A stretch of DNA of 42,839 bases from Basidiobolus meristosporus CBS 931.73 (Eukaryota; Basidiobolomycota; Basidiobolomycetes; Basidiobolales; Basidiobolaceae), in assembly GCA_002104905.1 (NCBI GenBank), contig MCFE01000712.1, forward strand, positions 1-42,839. The letters run 5' to 3'. The notes under the pieces were generated by a model. It was not told the origin of the DNA. It was given only the letters and a program-made list of their open reading frames with translations, and made no database searches. The translations under genes and the position numbers were made by a program. Shown here piece by piece: positions 21,650 to 32,946 of this stretch; position 1 is the first letter of the stretch; every line of letters starts with the position of its first letter.

Positions 21650-23254
21650 TTACTGTTGGAAATTGAAGCCACCTTGGGGCATGGTGACATCAGATTGGAA
21701 GGTGAAGGCACCAGTGTTGGCATCGACTTGTGGGGCAAGACCGGTATCGTCGTCCTCCTCGTCACCAAAGTATTTGTCAATAATTGTGTAGGCCTTCTGG
21801 TAGATCTGTACGTTGTCGTGGATCTGTAGGTTGTGGATCTTCTCCATGCCTCCGGCTTCCTCGATATAGAGTGCGAATTGGTTTTCGCCAGTCACGTCTT
21901 TGTCAAGCTCGCCAACCTTAAGGATATTCTCCAGTCCATCTAAGGCAACCTGGATAATCTTATTATCCATGCATGTCAAAAGGTCGCACAAAGGCTTTAT
22001 GCACCCAGCGCTGACGAGATATTTCACTTGATCGGGTCTGTTCAGACCACCAGATGTGGCGTTTGAAATGGCCCAGCAAGCCTCCTTCTTGGTTTTGAAG
22101 TCAGCGGTGGCGAGAATGTGAACGAGAGGTGGAATAAGGTTGGAGTCGATCACTGCCTGGATTTGATCGACTGTACCTGCGGTGATGTTGGAGATGGTCC
22201 AGCAGGCCTCTTTTCTGATTCCGTCCTTGGGGCTGGATAGGAGGCTGAGAAGTGCAGGCAAGCATCCAGAGTTGAGCATGATCTGGGTTTGCTGGTCATC
22301 GCCAGTAACGATGTTTCCAACTGCTCTAAGAGACGGAGTCTGTACAGCGGTGGAGTGGTGCATCAAAAGTTCGATGAGGCGGCGGGACACTCCAGACTCG
22401 ATGACAGCCTGGATCTTCTCGTTGGTTCCGTCAGATAAATAAGAGACTGCCCAGCAAGCATCACCCAGGACTTCGTCATCATGTGAAAACAATAGCTTGT
22501 TGAGGGTAGGAAGAGCTGGTGAAATGTATTGCCAATCAGGCTGAGGGTTCTTGCCTCTGCAGAGGTTAGATAATGTCCAGGTGGCGTTGCGAATCAAAGA
22601 GCTCTTTGCGTTCTCATTGAGTAGCTGTAAAAGTGGTGGAAGAACACCGCTTTGAAGGACGTAGTCACGGAAACGAGTAGAATCACCAGCAATATTACCC
22701 AACGCCCAAACAGCTTGCTCTCTGACATCAGGAACAGGGCTGCTCAAGAGCTCAATGAAAATGGGGACAGCACCGCTCTCTAGGACAATTTGGGTTTGGC
22801 TGGAGGAGCCAGATGCAATATTGGTGAGGGCCCAAGCAGCCTCAAATTGGAGGAGAGAATGAGGAGAGCGTAGGAATTCCACAAATCTGCTAACCACACC
22901 GCATGCAATGACCTCCTCAATAGGAGGGTTGGTTTCTTTGGAAAGGAGCTTGCGGAATTTGGTACAGGCTTGGAGTTGCTCGTCCACATTCTCGGAGTAA
23001 AGACCTTGAACTAGGCCAGGGAGTTGAGCCTCCAGTTCAGCAGCCATAGCCATAGAGACACTGTCTTCATCTTCACTGTCGGACATATCCCCGGTTGGGA
23101 GGACCATATTTCTCTTTTTGGCAAGGTTCTCTTCACGCTTTTGCCTACGAATTTCGACCTGCGCCTCCTCACGTCGGCGTCTTATCTCATCTGACTTGAA
23201 CAGCCCTTTGGCCTTGTATGCGTTACGTCTGTGCTCAGGGACTTTCGAATCCAT
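21650..23254 (-). CDS. Importin subunit alpha (karyopherin alpha)
   Basis: A single uninterrupted frame of about 534 aa. I place the start at the ATG at 23254 ([14 protein letters not shown]) rather than further upstream, because the importin-beta-binding domain begins there ([24 protein letters not shown], basic, residues 5-48). About ten ARM repeats follow, with the repeated [27 protein letters not shown] and WTISNITAG motifs whose Trp/Asn ladder binds classical nuclear localisation signals. The acidic C-terminus EDDDTG is typical. It imports NLS cargo with importin beta. Lack of any intron in 1.6 kb is notable next to the intron-containing neighbours. Confidence 0.95.
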   Translation of the reverse strand: MDSKVPEHRRNAYKAKGLFKSDEIRRRREEAQVEIRRQKREENLAKKRNMVLPTGDMSDSEDEDSVSMAMAAELEAQLPGLVQGLYSENVDEQLQACTKFRKLLSKETNPPIEEVIACGVVSRFVEFLRSPHSLLQFEAAWALTNIASGSSSQTQIVLESGAVPIFIELLSSPVPDVREQAVWALGNIAGDSTRFRDYVLQSGVLPPLLQLLNENAKSSLIRNATWTLSNLCRGKNPQPDWQYISPALPTLNKLLFSHDDEVLGDACWAVSYLSDGTNEKIQAVIESGVSRRLIELLMHHSTAVQTPSLRAVGNIVTGDDQQTQIMLNSGCLPALLSLLSSPKDGIRKEACWTISNITAGTVDQIQAVIDSNLIPPLVHILATADFKTKKEACWAISNATSGGLNRPDQVKYLVSAGCIKPLCDLLTCMDNKIIQVALDGLENILKVGELDKDVTGENQFALYIEEAGGMEKIHNLQIHDNVQIYQKAYTIIDKYFGDEEDDDTGLAPQVDANTGAFTFQSDVTMPQGGFNFQQ

Positions 23255-24532
23255 TTTGGTGGTAGTGGTGGTATGGAGCAAAAGAGTGGCTATATCACAA
23301 TAAGGAACGATGAGAAAGAGATTCAATTGGTTTCAACTGATGATGAACTCTTTTAACAACGGAGAAAAAAAAAGGTAAAATGGTATTGAGAATGATGGTA
23401 TTGATTTCGTAGGGATGTTTTTGGTCAATGCAGAATAGCCGACAATTACTGGATTTCTGCCATTTTCCACCAAATGATTCGAATATTTATTTATTTATTT
23501 TGATGAAGGGTCAGGTTTAATCATAATAAATATCAAAAATTCATGGTCGGTGTTAGGTGTTGGTTGAATGCTGCTGTGATTAATGGGTGGCCGGTGATGC
23601 GGGATGTATAATGGGTGATGGGTGATGTGTAATGACCGATGGGTAGTAATTATCTGATTTCTGGCATCGATTGCGGCTGTGGGGTAGTTGGTAGTTGTAA
23701 AGGTATTTCACCAAATACACTCTCGTGATAGGCTAGTTTCTTTTTCATAGTATCTTCTCATTGGGTGTGTATTAAGGTTATTCCATCATATTCGATGACG
23801 TTCGAGCATTTCAATGAATGCTCTGTACTACTGTATGGAAAGGTAAAAACTTATGGGACGGCGATGAAAAGTATCAAGCCAGAGTATTTCACCCAAGTGC
23901 CTTTCCCCAAAAACCGGCTCCTATATATATACATATGTATGTGTGCCTCCATCAATCAAGATATGGAAAGCTGGTTCAATTATTCTAATGTATGTTTGTG
24001 GTACAGTTTTGTTTCAAGCGAGCAGACGCAACATTCCTCTCATTACCTGCTATCTGTTTCGACGATTGTGCTCACCCCAGGTGACATGGATCTATGTGTG
24101 TAATCATAGGAACTTCATGAATTTGATTTAAACAACGCACAACTGGCCTTTGAAGCAGATACATTGTCACTTGAAAGTAATAATACAACAGCATGAGGGA
24201 TTGCAAGTGAAAGCTTGCAAAGTCGAGCTAAACATATATACTCCATATTAAGTCCTACCAAGCAATAAAATCTGATATATTGTGGAAAGCTATATACCAA
24301 GTTTGGTGCTGTTTTTTGCTTTACAGTGTAGCACAGTTTTGAAGAATTGACAGAGTATAGGTTGCAAGTAGAAAAGCAAACTATCTTGAGTTAAATACCC
24401 CAATAACTCCTACTAAAGACCTATTCCTAGTGATGTTTGGCTTCCAACCATCTATGACTTATCATGCTAGACCAAATTATTTATGTAGAAGAGCATAGAT
24501 TACAAAACTGGTAGATACAGCTCTGTAATGAG
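23255..24532. other. Intergenic, importin alpha promoter side
   Basis: An A-rich tract lies at 23365-23375. A GGGTGATG-type degenerate repeat lies at 23585-23645 (ATGGGTGGCCGGTGATG, AATGGGTGATGGGTGATG). One ATG-started frame of 112 codons (23765-24103) looks like chance. Sequence becomes CpG-poor toward the solo LTR. Confidence 0.5.
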
Positions 24533-24877
24533 TGTTGTAAATTTCGTAATTACACCTAAATATTCACCTAACTTGGTCACTCATTTCATGGTCTATAAAT
24601 CTTAGAGAATTCTGGCCAAATTCCTTGTCGGGATTTACTTTGAATATTTGCATCGAAATATCAAGTACTCAGAACATGAAATACTGAAAACTTGTCCAAG
24701 CAGTCCCAAACCTTGCATACATGTTCTTGGGTCCTTCCTGGGCATATTATGCGTGTTTTTTCTGCCAAGACCTTGGAGCAGTATAATTACTACTTTATTC
24801 AATATATCCTTGAGTGAAAGTCACAAAATCTACTTGTTCTTCCAATCACCTCCATTATCTCTAAAACTCTTACAACA
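24533..24877 (+). mobile_element. Solo LTR of the copia superfamily (345 bp) with perfect target duplication
   Basis: It starts TGTTGTAA and ends TTACAACA, the same termini as the copia LTRs at 1-10.6 kb, and shares the internal landmarks (TTCCTTGTCGGGATTTAC, CATGTTCTTGGG). A perfect 5-bp duplication ATGAG flanks it (24528-24532 and 24878-24882). It carries the internal block near 24649 that only the 3' LTR of copia copy 2 shares. Confidence 0.9.
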
Positions 24878-25149
24878 ATGAGAGCATGCCTCAAGTTTCA
24901 TTATCAAAGTGTTGATTGCCCGTTATGAAGAATCTGTGGTCGTCAATTATGTAGTGGCTATCTTTGTAAGGCAAGTTATATGTGACTGCAGCTTCAATGC
25001 TCAGGCAGCGAAGACATATACATCTTAACCCCTTACTCTTTCTGAGGCTTTCAATACATATTATTGGAACACCATACACAAGTTACTGAGAATTTCATAC
25101 TTGCACTAAGTATTTATGTTAACTCATCATTGTAACATAGCATAGATGT

Positions 25150-25424
25150 TGTTGTAAGTTTTGTAATGGCACCTAACTACTCCATTAACTTGGTTACTTA
25201 GATCACAGCCTCTGAGCCTTAGATTATCTTGCTTATATTCTTTGTCAGGATTTACTTTGAATATTTCACCAGATATCAGGTACTCAAGACGTGAAAAATT
25301 GCAAAGTTGGCCACAACCATGTCAGAGTATAAATACTACTTTTACATTCTAGGAATTATCAAGTGAAAGCTGCATAATCCACTTGTTTTCTCAATCACTT
25401 TCAATCTCTCCAAACTCTTAAAAT
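25150..25424 (+). mobile_element. Diverged solo LTR of the copia superfamily
   Basis: It starts TGTTGTAAG and follows the LTR order (CACCTAACTACTCC, TTTGTCAGGATTTACTTTGAATATTTCACC, GTATAAATACTAC, CTCTCCAAACTCTTA). The 3' end is degenerate (CTTAAAA instead of CTTACAACA) and no clear target duplication remains, so it is older than the copy at 24533. Confidence 0.8.
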
Positions 25425-25861
25425 GGAAATTATACCATTCCTACTCACATTTTTGGTTGGGATTTATTTTCCAACGTTGCGTGATAGCCAGATATATATT
25501 TGTTTCCAAGATGATGACGAAATGAAAATATCCGATATGATGAATGCCGAGTCCCGAAAATCACGTGACTGATATTGATTGCCAAATCATCTCCGACTAT
25601 CCCAGGAAAAACCTATTATAGCTTTTGGACTGCTACGCTTGAAGAGCCTTAATCTTAACAAATATAGAGTTCTGGTCATGATGGGAGGAATTTCACCAAT
25701 TCGAATGGTGGGTTATGTGAGCAACGTGAACAACGGGATCTTATTTTGATGGGATGTGACACTCTGCTGCAGGCCTGGAATAGTTGGTTGGAAGTCGTGG
25801 CATAGAGTAGAGTTTGCCCAAAATCAATTCAAACCACTACCTTCGTCCTCTTAGATCTCTA

Positions 25862-26410
25862 TCAAACATAGATACGGAGCCACTGACTTTCATGGAGATC
25901 TGCCCGTTTTGGTATATTAGCTGACAAAGCGCCAACACAGGCCCGATAAAGCACGTCTTGATAGCGGAACATTTCGTGGATGATTTGTACATCGGGGAAA
26001 GGAGAGAACAGGGACAGGAACAGGGACGGGAGCAGGAACAGGACTTGACTGCACTGGGTCATATTGGGGATATCTAAGCCACCAATAGTCGAAACAAGGC
26101 TCTCGAACAAAACATTAACCTGCCGGATATGGGAAGCAGTGATTGAGCAGTGATTGTAGGAGCAATACCAATACCTTCACAATTCATTCATTACATGAGC
26201 ACCGGCTTGAGGACTCTTAGAGTAATGTCTACTGCTGCTGCACAACGAAGAGCAATACAATGTGTTCCTTCCTCCAATCAGACCCCTTGTACCCACCTCT
26301 CGTGACAAAATCTGATCCGAACGGCCAATGGAAAAAACCCACGTACGTTCGTTGAATGAGCATCTGAGAGTAATAGGACTGCGTCGATCAGAAAATTCCT
26401 CTTCCAGCAT
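25862..26410 (-). CDS. Possible small two-exon gene, unknown
   Basis: Tentative model: exon 26410-26195 (ATG, 72 codons) and exon 26119-25862 (85 codons plus stop), joined by a 75-nt GT...AG intron with a preserved frame. The second exon has a hydrophobic stretch (VLFLLPSLFLSLFSPF) that could be one membrane helix. A short GGAACAGGGAC repeat underlies part of it. I recognise no family. It would be divergent from the desaturase gene. It may be spurious. Confidence 0.3.
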
Positions 26411-26585
26411 TCAGCTAATTAATATGGGAAACTCTGAGGTGACACAAATGAATTCCCCCAAGCTGCTACGTGTCTATTTGCCAATGAATCACCTCGTGGG
26501 GGGTGGGCTGTGGGGTTTTCAGGCACTAACTGAAATAGGCCGTCTCGAGTGATCCGAATGAAACAAACATTGCCCTTAACACGGC

Positions 26586-26593
26586 CTATAAAT
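26586..26593 (+). promoter_or_regulatory. TATA box of the desaturase gene
   Basis: TATAAATA lies 54-61 bp upstream of the ATG at 26647. Confidence 0.65.
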
Positions 26594-26646
26594 ATCCAAG
26601 CCTCGGTTGAGCCGATTATCACTGAGCATCTCTTGATACTTCGGTG

Positions 26647-27929
26647 ATGGCTACCATTAAGGCACACAACATACCCAAGGAGACTTCACAGGTTCCTTGG
26701 GATAAGCTTCCTCTTCACAAGAGAATCCACTGGGTTCACACCATCCTTCTAACCGCAACCCCCCTCATCGCTCTCTATGGGTTCTTGACCACACCGATCG
26801 TTTCCAAGACGATGGTCTGGGCAGTGGTGTACTATTTCATGACAGGAATCGGTATCACCGGTGGCTATCACCGCCTTTGGTCCCACAAATCCTACTCGGC
26901 TACTTTGCCTCTCCAGATAGTCTACGCCTTTGTTGGCGCCGGTGCCGTTCAGGGCTCAATCAAATGGTGGAGTCGAGGCCACCGTGCACATCATAGACAC
27001 ACGGATACGGATAAGGTAAATGCACATCTCCACATCTTCCTCGAAAGCATCTCTAACCTTCATCGAATCCACAGGACCCTTACAGCGCACAGAAGGGATT
27101 GATCTACTCACACATCGGTTGGCTAATCATGAAGCCCGAGCCCGGAAAGATCGGCCACGCTGACACCTCCGATCTGAACAAGGACCCCGTTGTCATGACC
27201 CAGCACAAGTATTACGCTTACTTGGCGCTCTTCGCTGGCTTCATCTTCCCCACTCTTGTCGCGGGATTCGGATGGGGTGATTGGAGAGGAGGATACTTCT
27301 TCGCTGCGGTTGCCCGTCTGGTATTCTTGCATCATTCCACCTTCTGTGTCAACAGTCTCGCACACTACCTTGGCGAGCAGAACTTTGATGACAAGCATTC
27401 GCCCAGAGATCACATTATCACCGCCCTGGTCACCTTCGGGGAGGGATACCACAACTTCCACCACGAGTTCCCACAGGATTACCGTAACGCGATCAAGTTC
27501 TACCAATACGACCCAACCAAGTGGTTCATCCGCACCTGTGCCCTTGTTGGCTTGACTTATGATCTCAAGTGCTTCCCCAAGAATGAAATTACCAAGGGAC
27601 AGGTCCAGATGGCCGAGAAAAAGATCGCCAACATCAAGAAGACCCTGGACTGGGGAACCCCGTTGAGCGACCTACCAAGGTACTCGTTCGAGGAGTATCA
27701 GAGAAAGGTGAAGGACGAAGGGCATTCTTGGATCGTTGTGAACGGAGTCATCCACGATGTTGAGGAATTCATTGAGGATCATCCAGGTGGCCAGGCGCTC
27801 ATCAAGTCTGGCATCGGCAAAGATGCTACGGAGGCTTTCAATGGTGGTGTTTATGACCACAGTAATGGTGCCAAGAACTTGATCACCACTATGCGTGTCG
27901 GTGTGATCGAATCCACCAAGGAACAGTAG
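26647..27929 (+). CDS. Acyl-CoA delta-9 desaturase with C-terminal cytochrome b5 domain (Ole1-type)
   Basis: Exons 26647-27015 and 27075-27929 (59-nt intron, phase 0) give about 407 aa. The three di-iron histidine boxes are intact: HRLWSH (75-80), HRAHH (112-116) and HNFHH (249-253). Hydrophobic spans before and between them fit the ER-membrane topology. The C-terminal fused cytochrome b5 domain has the heme motif HPGG (359-362) and a second His near 385. It introduces the first double bond into palmitoyl- and stearoyl-CoA using electrons from NADH via b5. It is shorter than many fungal Ole1 proteins (450-510 aa), mainly at the N-terminus. The intron falls just after the second histidine box. 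Confidence 0.94.
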
Positions 27930-29096
27930 TTTTCTACCTCAAGAGAAGCTTACCTGTATGTAGTATTGCCCTTTAACCCTATCCTATTCATCCACCTTAA
28001 CCAGGATATGTACAGTAACAGCAACATCCACCAAATAAATCACCAAGACGTCTTATTTATTCTGACCGTATGATCCGTTGGGGAATGTGTTGTTAGGTCA
28101 CCTTGGGGCAAACGAGAGTTTACCATCAGAAGTTGTGGGTCTTGGGGTTAACCTAGACAAGAATGGCTGGGAACGACTTAGTATACGACAAGCTAAAGGT
28201 GATCGAGACAACAAACTTTGGAGGGAACAACGGCAACATACTCATCTATCGTCGCTGATTAAGGTGCATTGAGTATTTATATTCCTGATGCCTGGATATA
28301 GTGTGTATACCACTAGTGTGTATACCATTCGCTTCCAGTGGATGCTAATGGTAGCACCTCCAGGGATACAATCACATATGTAATAATCAAAGAGCCGCAT
28401 ACGAAAAAGCTATACATAGCTTTGGTGATACTTGCGTATTGATATGCATCGTGCGAAGAGCTACCATGGAATATACCATTCGAATTACTAGCGATGCCTG
28501 TGAGAAGGCGGGAAAACTTTGATAATCTTGTAAGTCAGATCTGGATAAAATGGATCCTATGCTATAATATCGACGGTTGGAAATCCGCACTCCAGAGTTA
28601 GTTCCCATGGGGTTGATGTCCCTACTAAGACCCATGTAAGTGAAACCTAAGGAATATTTAAATGCTAAAAGAGCCATGTTGTGCAGCTAACCTGAAATAA
28701 AGAACGTAGAAGTCACATCGGAAAACCCTTAATTTTTCTGGGTAACTTTCTGCTAACTTTCCTCATTTGTTCTAGCGCGCACGAATGTTGTTAGTATCGT
28801 TCCAGTATTATCCTCAGCCAAATAGTGGATTGCGGGGGATGCAAAGGATACCAACCAACGATTCTAATCTGATGATCAAGATCAATGCATGTAAAGTGTG
28901 TTGGAAAAAGGTAATCGTTCAAAAGTCGCAACATAAATCCGATCTCCACCAACTCTAATTTCCTGGCCAAGCCACCATATTCATAATTGTTACGTGATAG
29001 TATTTGCTGTTGATTGGAAATTTTTCTTCAAAATGTCGCTGGTCAAGGTGGCTTAGATAGACTGCTTGACTACCTACCTCTAAGCCTCATTCTCGG
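27930..29096. other. Intergenic
   Basis: No gene is supported. A short direct repeat GTGTATACCA occurs at about 28302-28311 and 28318-28327. The final 200 bp (from about 28900) is duplicated upstream of the second repeat-protein gene at 31.45-31.66 kb, so it belongs to the duplicated gene unit. Confidence 0.5.
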
Positions 29097-29106
29097 TATA
29101 AAATAT
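29097..29106 (+). promoter_or_regulatory. TATA box of repeat-protein gene 1
   Basis: TATAAAATAT lies about 60 bp upstream of the ATG at 29163. It sits in a block nearly identical to that before the second paralogue. Confidence 0.7.
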
Positions 29107-29162
29107 CCATCTTGCTGCCTTTACCAGACATCAACTGACTATCTCCGCAACGCATTTCCAAC

Positions 29163-30631
29163 ATGGCTTCCAACAGACAGCATCTTGAATTTGATGGTGA
29201 ATACCAAAATGGCTTGACCGGTAGAAGCAACCAACAGAACTACCCTCACTCTCGCTACGGACGTCAGTATGAGCAAGATGAGTATGACAACGAGTACCAA
29301 AGAGGAAGAAATAGTCAGCAAAACTACCCCGTTCTCGCTTGGGTCGTCAGTACGAGCATGATGAATATGAAAGAGGATTTGTAGGCAGGAACAGACAGCA
29401 GAACTATCCCCGTTCTCGCTTTGGCCGCCAATATGAGCAAGACGAACTTGACAATGAGTATGAGAGAGGATTAGCCGGAAGAAGTGGACAGGACAACTAC
29501 CCTCGTTCGCGCCTTGGACGCCAATATGAGCAAGACGAGCTTGACAACGAGTATGAGAGAGGGGTTTCTCGCAGAAATGGTCAGCGGAACTATCCTCGCT
29601 CTCGCTACGGACGCCAGTACGAGCAAGATGAGTATGACAACGAGTACCAACGAGGAAGAAATGGTCAGCAAAACTACCCCCGTTCTCGCTTGGGTCGTCA
29701 GTACGAGCATGATGAATATGAAAGAGGATTTGTAGGCAGGAACACACAGCAGAACTATCCTCGTTCTCGCTTTGGCCGCCAATATGAGCAAGACGAACTT
29801 GACAATGAGTACGAGAGAGGGGTTTCCCGCAGAAATGGTCAACAGAACTATCCTCACTCTCGCTACGGACGCCAGTATGACCAGGGTGAGTATGACAACG
29901 AGTATCAAGGAGGAAGAAATGGTCAGCAAAACTACCCCCGTTCTCGCTTGGGTCGTCAGTACGAGCATGATGAGTATGAAAGAGGATTTGTAGGCAGGAA
30001 CAGACAGCAGAACTATCCCCGTTCTCGCTTTGGCCGCCAATATGAGCAAGACGAACTTGACAATGAGTACGAGAGAGGGGTTTCCCGCAGAAATGGTCAA
30101 CAGAGCTATCCTCACTCTCGCTATGGACGCCAGTACGACCAGGGTGAGTATGACAACGAGTATCAAAGAGGAGGAAATAGCCAGCAAAACTACCCCCGTT
30201 CTCGCTTCGGTCGCCAATATGAGCAAGACGAACTTGACAACGAGTACGAGAGAGGTATTTCTCGTAGAAATGGACAGCAAGGCTACCCACGCTCTCGCTA
30301 TGGACGCCAATACGAGCAGGATGAGCAAAACAATGAGTACAGGAGAGGATTCGCAGGAAGAAATGGCCAACAGAACTACCCTCGTTCTCGCTTCGGTCGC
30401 CAACATGAGCTTGAAAACGAGTACGAGAGAGGAGTTTCTCGCAGAAATGGTCAAGAGAACTATCCTCGCTCTCGCTATGGACGTCAATATGAGCAAGATG
30501 AGCTTGACAATGAGTATGAGAGAGAGATTTCTCGCAGAAATGGCCAACAGAACTATCCTCGTTCCCGATTCGGTCGTCAGTACGAGCAAGGTGGCAATGG
30601 AAGAGGAATTTCTCGCAGAAATGAGTACTGA
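29163..30631 (+). pseudogene. Arg/Gln/Tyr/acidic tandem-repeat protein, paralogue 1 (one-base frameshift)
   Basis: ATG 29163 opens the same protein as the intact paralogue at 31726. After about 56 codons a C-run reads four C (29327-29330) where all other units have five, and the frame runs to a stop at 29382-29384. The next frame carries the rest of the repeats without interruption from about 29331 to the stop at 30629-30631. About 14 units of roughly 30 aa follow the pattern NGQQNYPRSRFGRQYEQDEL + DNEYERG. The protein is very hydrophilic, rich in Arg, Gln, Tyr, Asn and Asp/Glu, with no signal peptide, no membrane helix and almost no Lys, Cys or Trp. The single lesion may be recent or an assembly error. 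No family recognised. Confidence 0.75.
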
Positions 30632-31659
30632 AGCTCCTCCTACTATGTCTTAACACCTGGTGAACTTGACGTTTGTAAGGAATCATTCCTGAAAGGCTTC
30701 AGGTTTAAATAAAGGCAATGCATACTCAGGATATGAAGTTAATTAGATAGTGATTGGTAAAGGAAAGATGGGTTTTTTGAAATCAGCGCACGTTTGGCAT
30801 GCCAAAAACCACGGATCTTATAATGTTATGCTGCGGTTTGGATGACTTGCTATTCTCGGCATTTCAGAAATCTTGTGACAAAAATACTCCTATGACATGC
30901 ACAAGGATGAAATTAATGTGGTCTGTCTTTGCCCTTAGTCCATGGAGTAGGCGAGTGAGCTCTGAATCAAGCCACATCCATAAAGATTATTCAGGGTGTT
31001 GGTATGAGCTCTATCGTATTGGCTTATATATATGTAACTTGTACTTTTAAGTGACTAAGCAAGGCCCCAAGGTGCTATGTGCAAATCCTGAGCACTCGTG
31101 GCCAATATCGAATGTTTGGATTTCATTTCGAAAAACCACCCGATCATGGGATTGGCTTCGTCCGAAAATAAGGAGTTCATAAGTCTATTTTCACGCCGAA
31201 TACAAGGTGTTCCAGTGGGATATAAAAGTAAACCCCACTACTATGTCAACCATCCAATAAATATGATCCGTATTAACCTTTATTGAATTTCATGCTCGAA
31301 ACCTTGGAAATCCACTCATGATTTGCAGAGCGTGAAGTGTTTGCAAGTGAAGTAAAATTTTCACCCCATTACGAAGAAAGCAAACAACGATAAACCGATA
31401 ATTAACATCAAAATATGCCAATTATATGGGTGTGCTCATGAATAATAAGATGGTCGTTCAGAAGTCATGCCATAAACCAGATCTCCTCTCGCTGAAATTT
31501 CCTACTAGCCAAGCCACCATGTTCGTAATTGAGTGCACTACTCAATTGATTATTACGTGACAGCATTAGCTGTTGATTGGAAATTCTTCTTCAAAATGTC
31601 GCTGGTCAAGGTGGCTTAGATAGACTGCTTAACTACCTACCTCTAAGCCTCATTCTCGG
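30632..31659. other. Intergenic between the two repeat-protein paralogues
   Basis: The start holds the 3' UTR of paralogue 1 with AATAAA near 30709. The last 230 bp (from about 31440) is the duplicated promoter block. Nothing else is recognised. Confidence 0.5.
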
Positions 31660-31669
31660 TATAAAATAT
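31660..31669 (+). promoter_or_regulatory. TATA box of repeat-protein gene 2
   Basis: TATAAAATAT lies 57-66 bp upstream of the ATG at 31726, identical in position and context to paralogue 1. Confidence 0.7.
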
Positions 31670-31725
31670 CCATCTTGCAGCCTTTACCAGACATCAACTG
31701 ACTATCTCCGCAACGCATTTCCAAC

Positions 31726-32946
31726 ATGGCTTCCAACAGACAGCATCTTGAATTTGATGGTGAATACCAAAGTGGCTTGACCGGTAGAAGCAACCAACAG
31801 AACTACCCTCACTCTCGCTACGGACGTCAGTATGAGCAAGATGAGTATGACAACGAGTACCAAAGAGGAAGAAATAGTCAGCAAAACTACCCACGCTCTC
31901 GCTTTGGCCGCCAATATGAGCAAGACGAGTATGACAATGAGTACGAGAGAGGATTAGCCGGAAGAAGTGGACAGGACAACTACCCTCGTTCGCGCCTTGG
32001 ACGCCAATATGAGCAAGACGAGCTTGACAACGAGTATGAGAGAGGGGTTTCTCGCAGAAATGGTCAGCAGAACTACCCTCACTCTCGCTACGGACGCCAG
32101 TATGAGCAAGATGAGTATGACAACGAGTACCAAGGAGGAAGAAATAGTCGGCAAAACTACCCACGCTCTCGCTTTGGCCGCCAACATGAGCAAGGCGAGT
32201 ATGACAATGAGTATGAGAGAGGATTAGCCGGAAGAAGTGGACAAGACAGCTACCCTCGTTCTCGCTTTGGCCGCCAATATGAGCAAGACGAGTATGACAA
32301 CGAGTACCAACAAGGAAGAAATGGCCAGCCAAACTACCCACGTTCTCGCTTTGGTCGTCAGTATGAGGAGGATGAGTATGATGAGTATGAGAGAGGAGTT
32401 TCCCGCAGAAATGGTTCACAGAACTATCCTCGCTCTCGCTATGGACGCCAGTACGAGCAAGATGAGTATGACAACGAGTACCAACGAGGAAGAAATAGCC
32501 AGCAAAACTACCCCCGTTCTCGCTTGGGTCGTCAGTACGAGCATGATGAGTATGAAAGAGGATTTGTAGGCAGGAACAGACAGCAGAACTATCCCCGTTC
32601 TCGCTTCGGTCGCCAATATGAGCAAGACGAACTTGACAATGAGTACGAGAGAGGCATTTCTCGTAGAAATGGGCAGCAAGGCTACCCACGCTCTCGCTAT
32701 GGACGCCAATACGAGCAGGATGAGCAAAACAATGAGTACGAGAGAGGATTCGCAGGAAGAAATGGCCAACAGAACTACCCTCGTTCTCGCTATGGACGTC
32801 AATATGAGCAAGATGAGCTTGACAACGAGTATGAGAGAGAGGTTTCTCGCAGAAATGGCCAAGAGAACTATCCTCGTTCCCGATTCGGTCGTCAGTACGA
32901 GCAAGGTGGCAATGGGAGAGGAATTTCTCGCAGAAATGAGTACTGA
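31726..32946 (+). CDS. Arg/Gln/Tyr/acidic tandem-repeat protein, paralogue 2 (intact, 406 aa)
   Basis: The intact sister of the gene at 29163. It opens MASNRQHLEFDGEYQSGLTG and ends GRGISRRNEY. Between them are about 13 units of 28-31 aa built from NYPRSRFGRQYEQDEY, DNEYERG and a variable hinge (ISRRNGQ, LAGRSGQ, FVGRNRQ). Arg and acidic residues alternate with Tyr and Gln, a composition typical of disordered, sticky low-complexity proteins; self-assembly or phase separation is my inference. Promoter, start region and 3' end are nearly identical to paralogue 1 and several internal blocks match exactly, so recent tandem duplication or gene conversion is likely. No family recognised. Confidence 0.85.
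   Translation: MASNRQHLEFDGEYQSGLTGRSNQQNYPHSRYGRQYEQDEYDNEYQRGRNSQQNYPRSRFGRQYEQDEYDNEYERGLAGRSGQDNYPRSRLGRQYEQDELDNEYERGVSRRNGQQNYPHSRYGRQYEQDEYDNEYQGGRNSRQNYPRSRFGRQHEQGEYDNEYERGLAGRSGQDSYPRSRFGRQYEQDEYDNEYQQGRNGQPNYPRSRFGRQYEEDEYDEYERGVSRRNGSQNYPRSRYGRQYEQDEYDNEYQRGRNSQQNYPRSRLGRQYEHDEYERGFVGRNRQQNYPRSRFGRQYEQDELDNEYERGISRRNGQQGYPRSRYGRQYEQDEQNNEYERGFAGRNGQQNYPRSRYGRQYEQDELDNEYEREVSRRNGQENYPRSRFGRQYEQGGNGRGISRRNEY

Noticed and set aside
23765-24131. ORFs of 112 and 62 codons between importin alpha and the solo LTR
   Set aside because: No domain, biased composition, AT-rich intergenic context and no splice-compatible neighbours.
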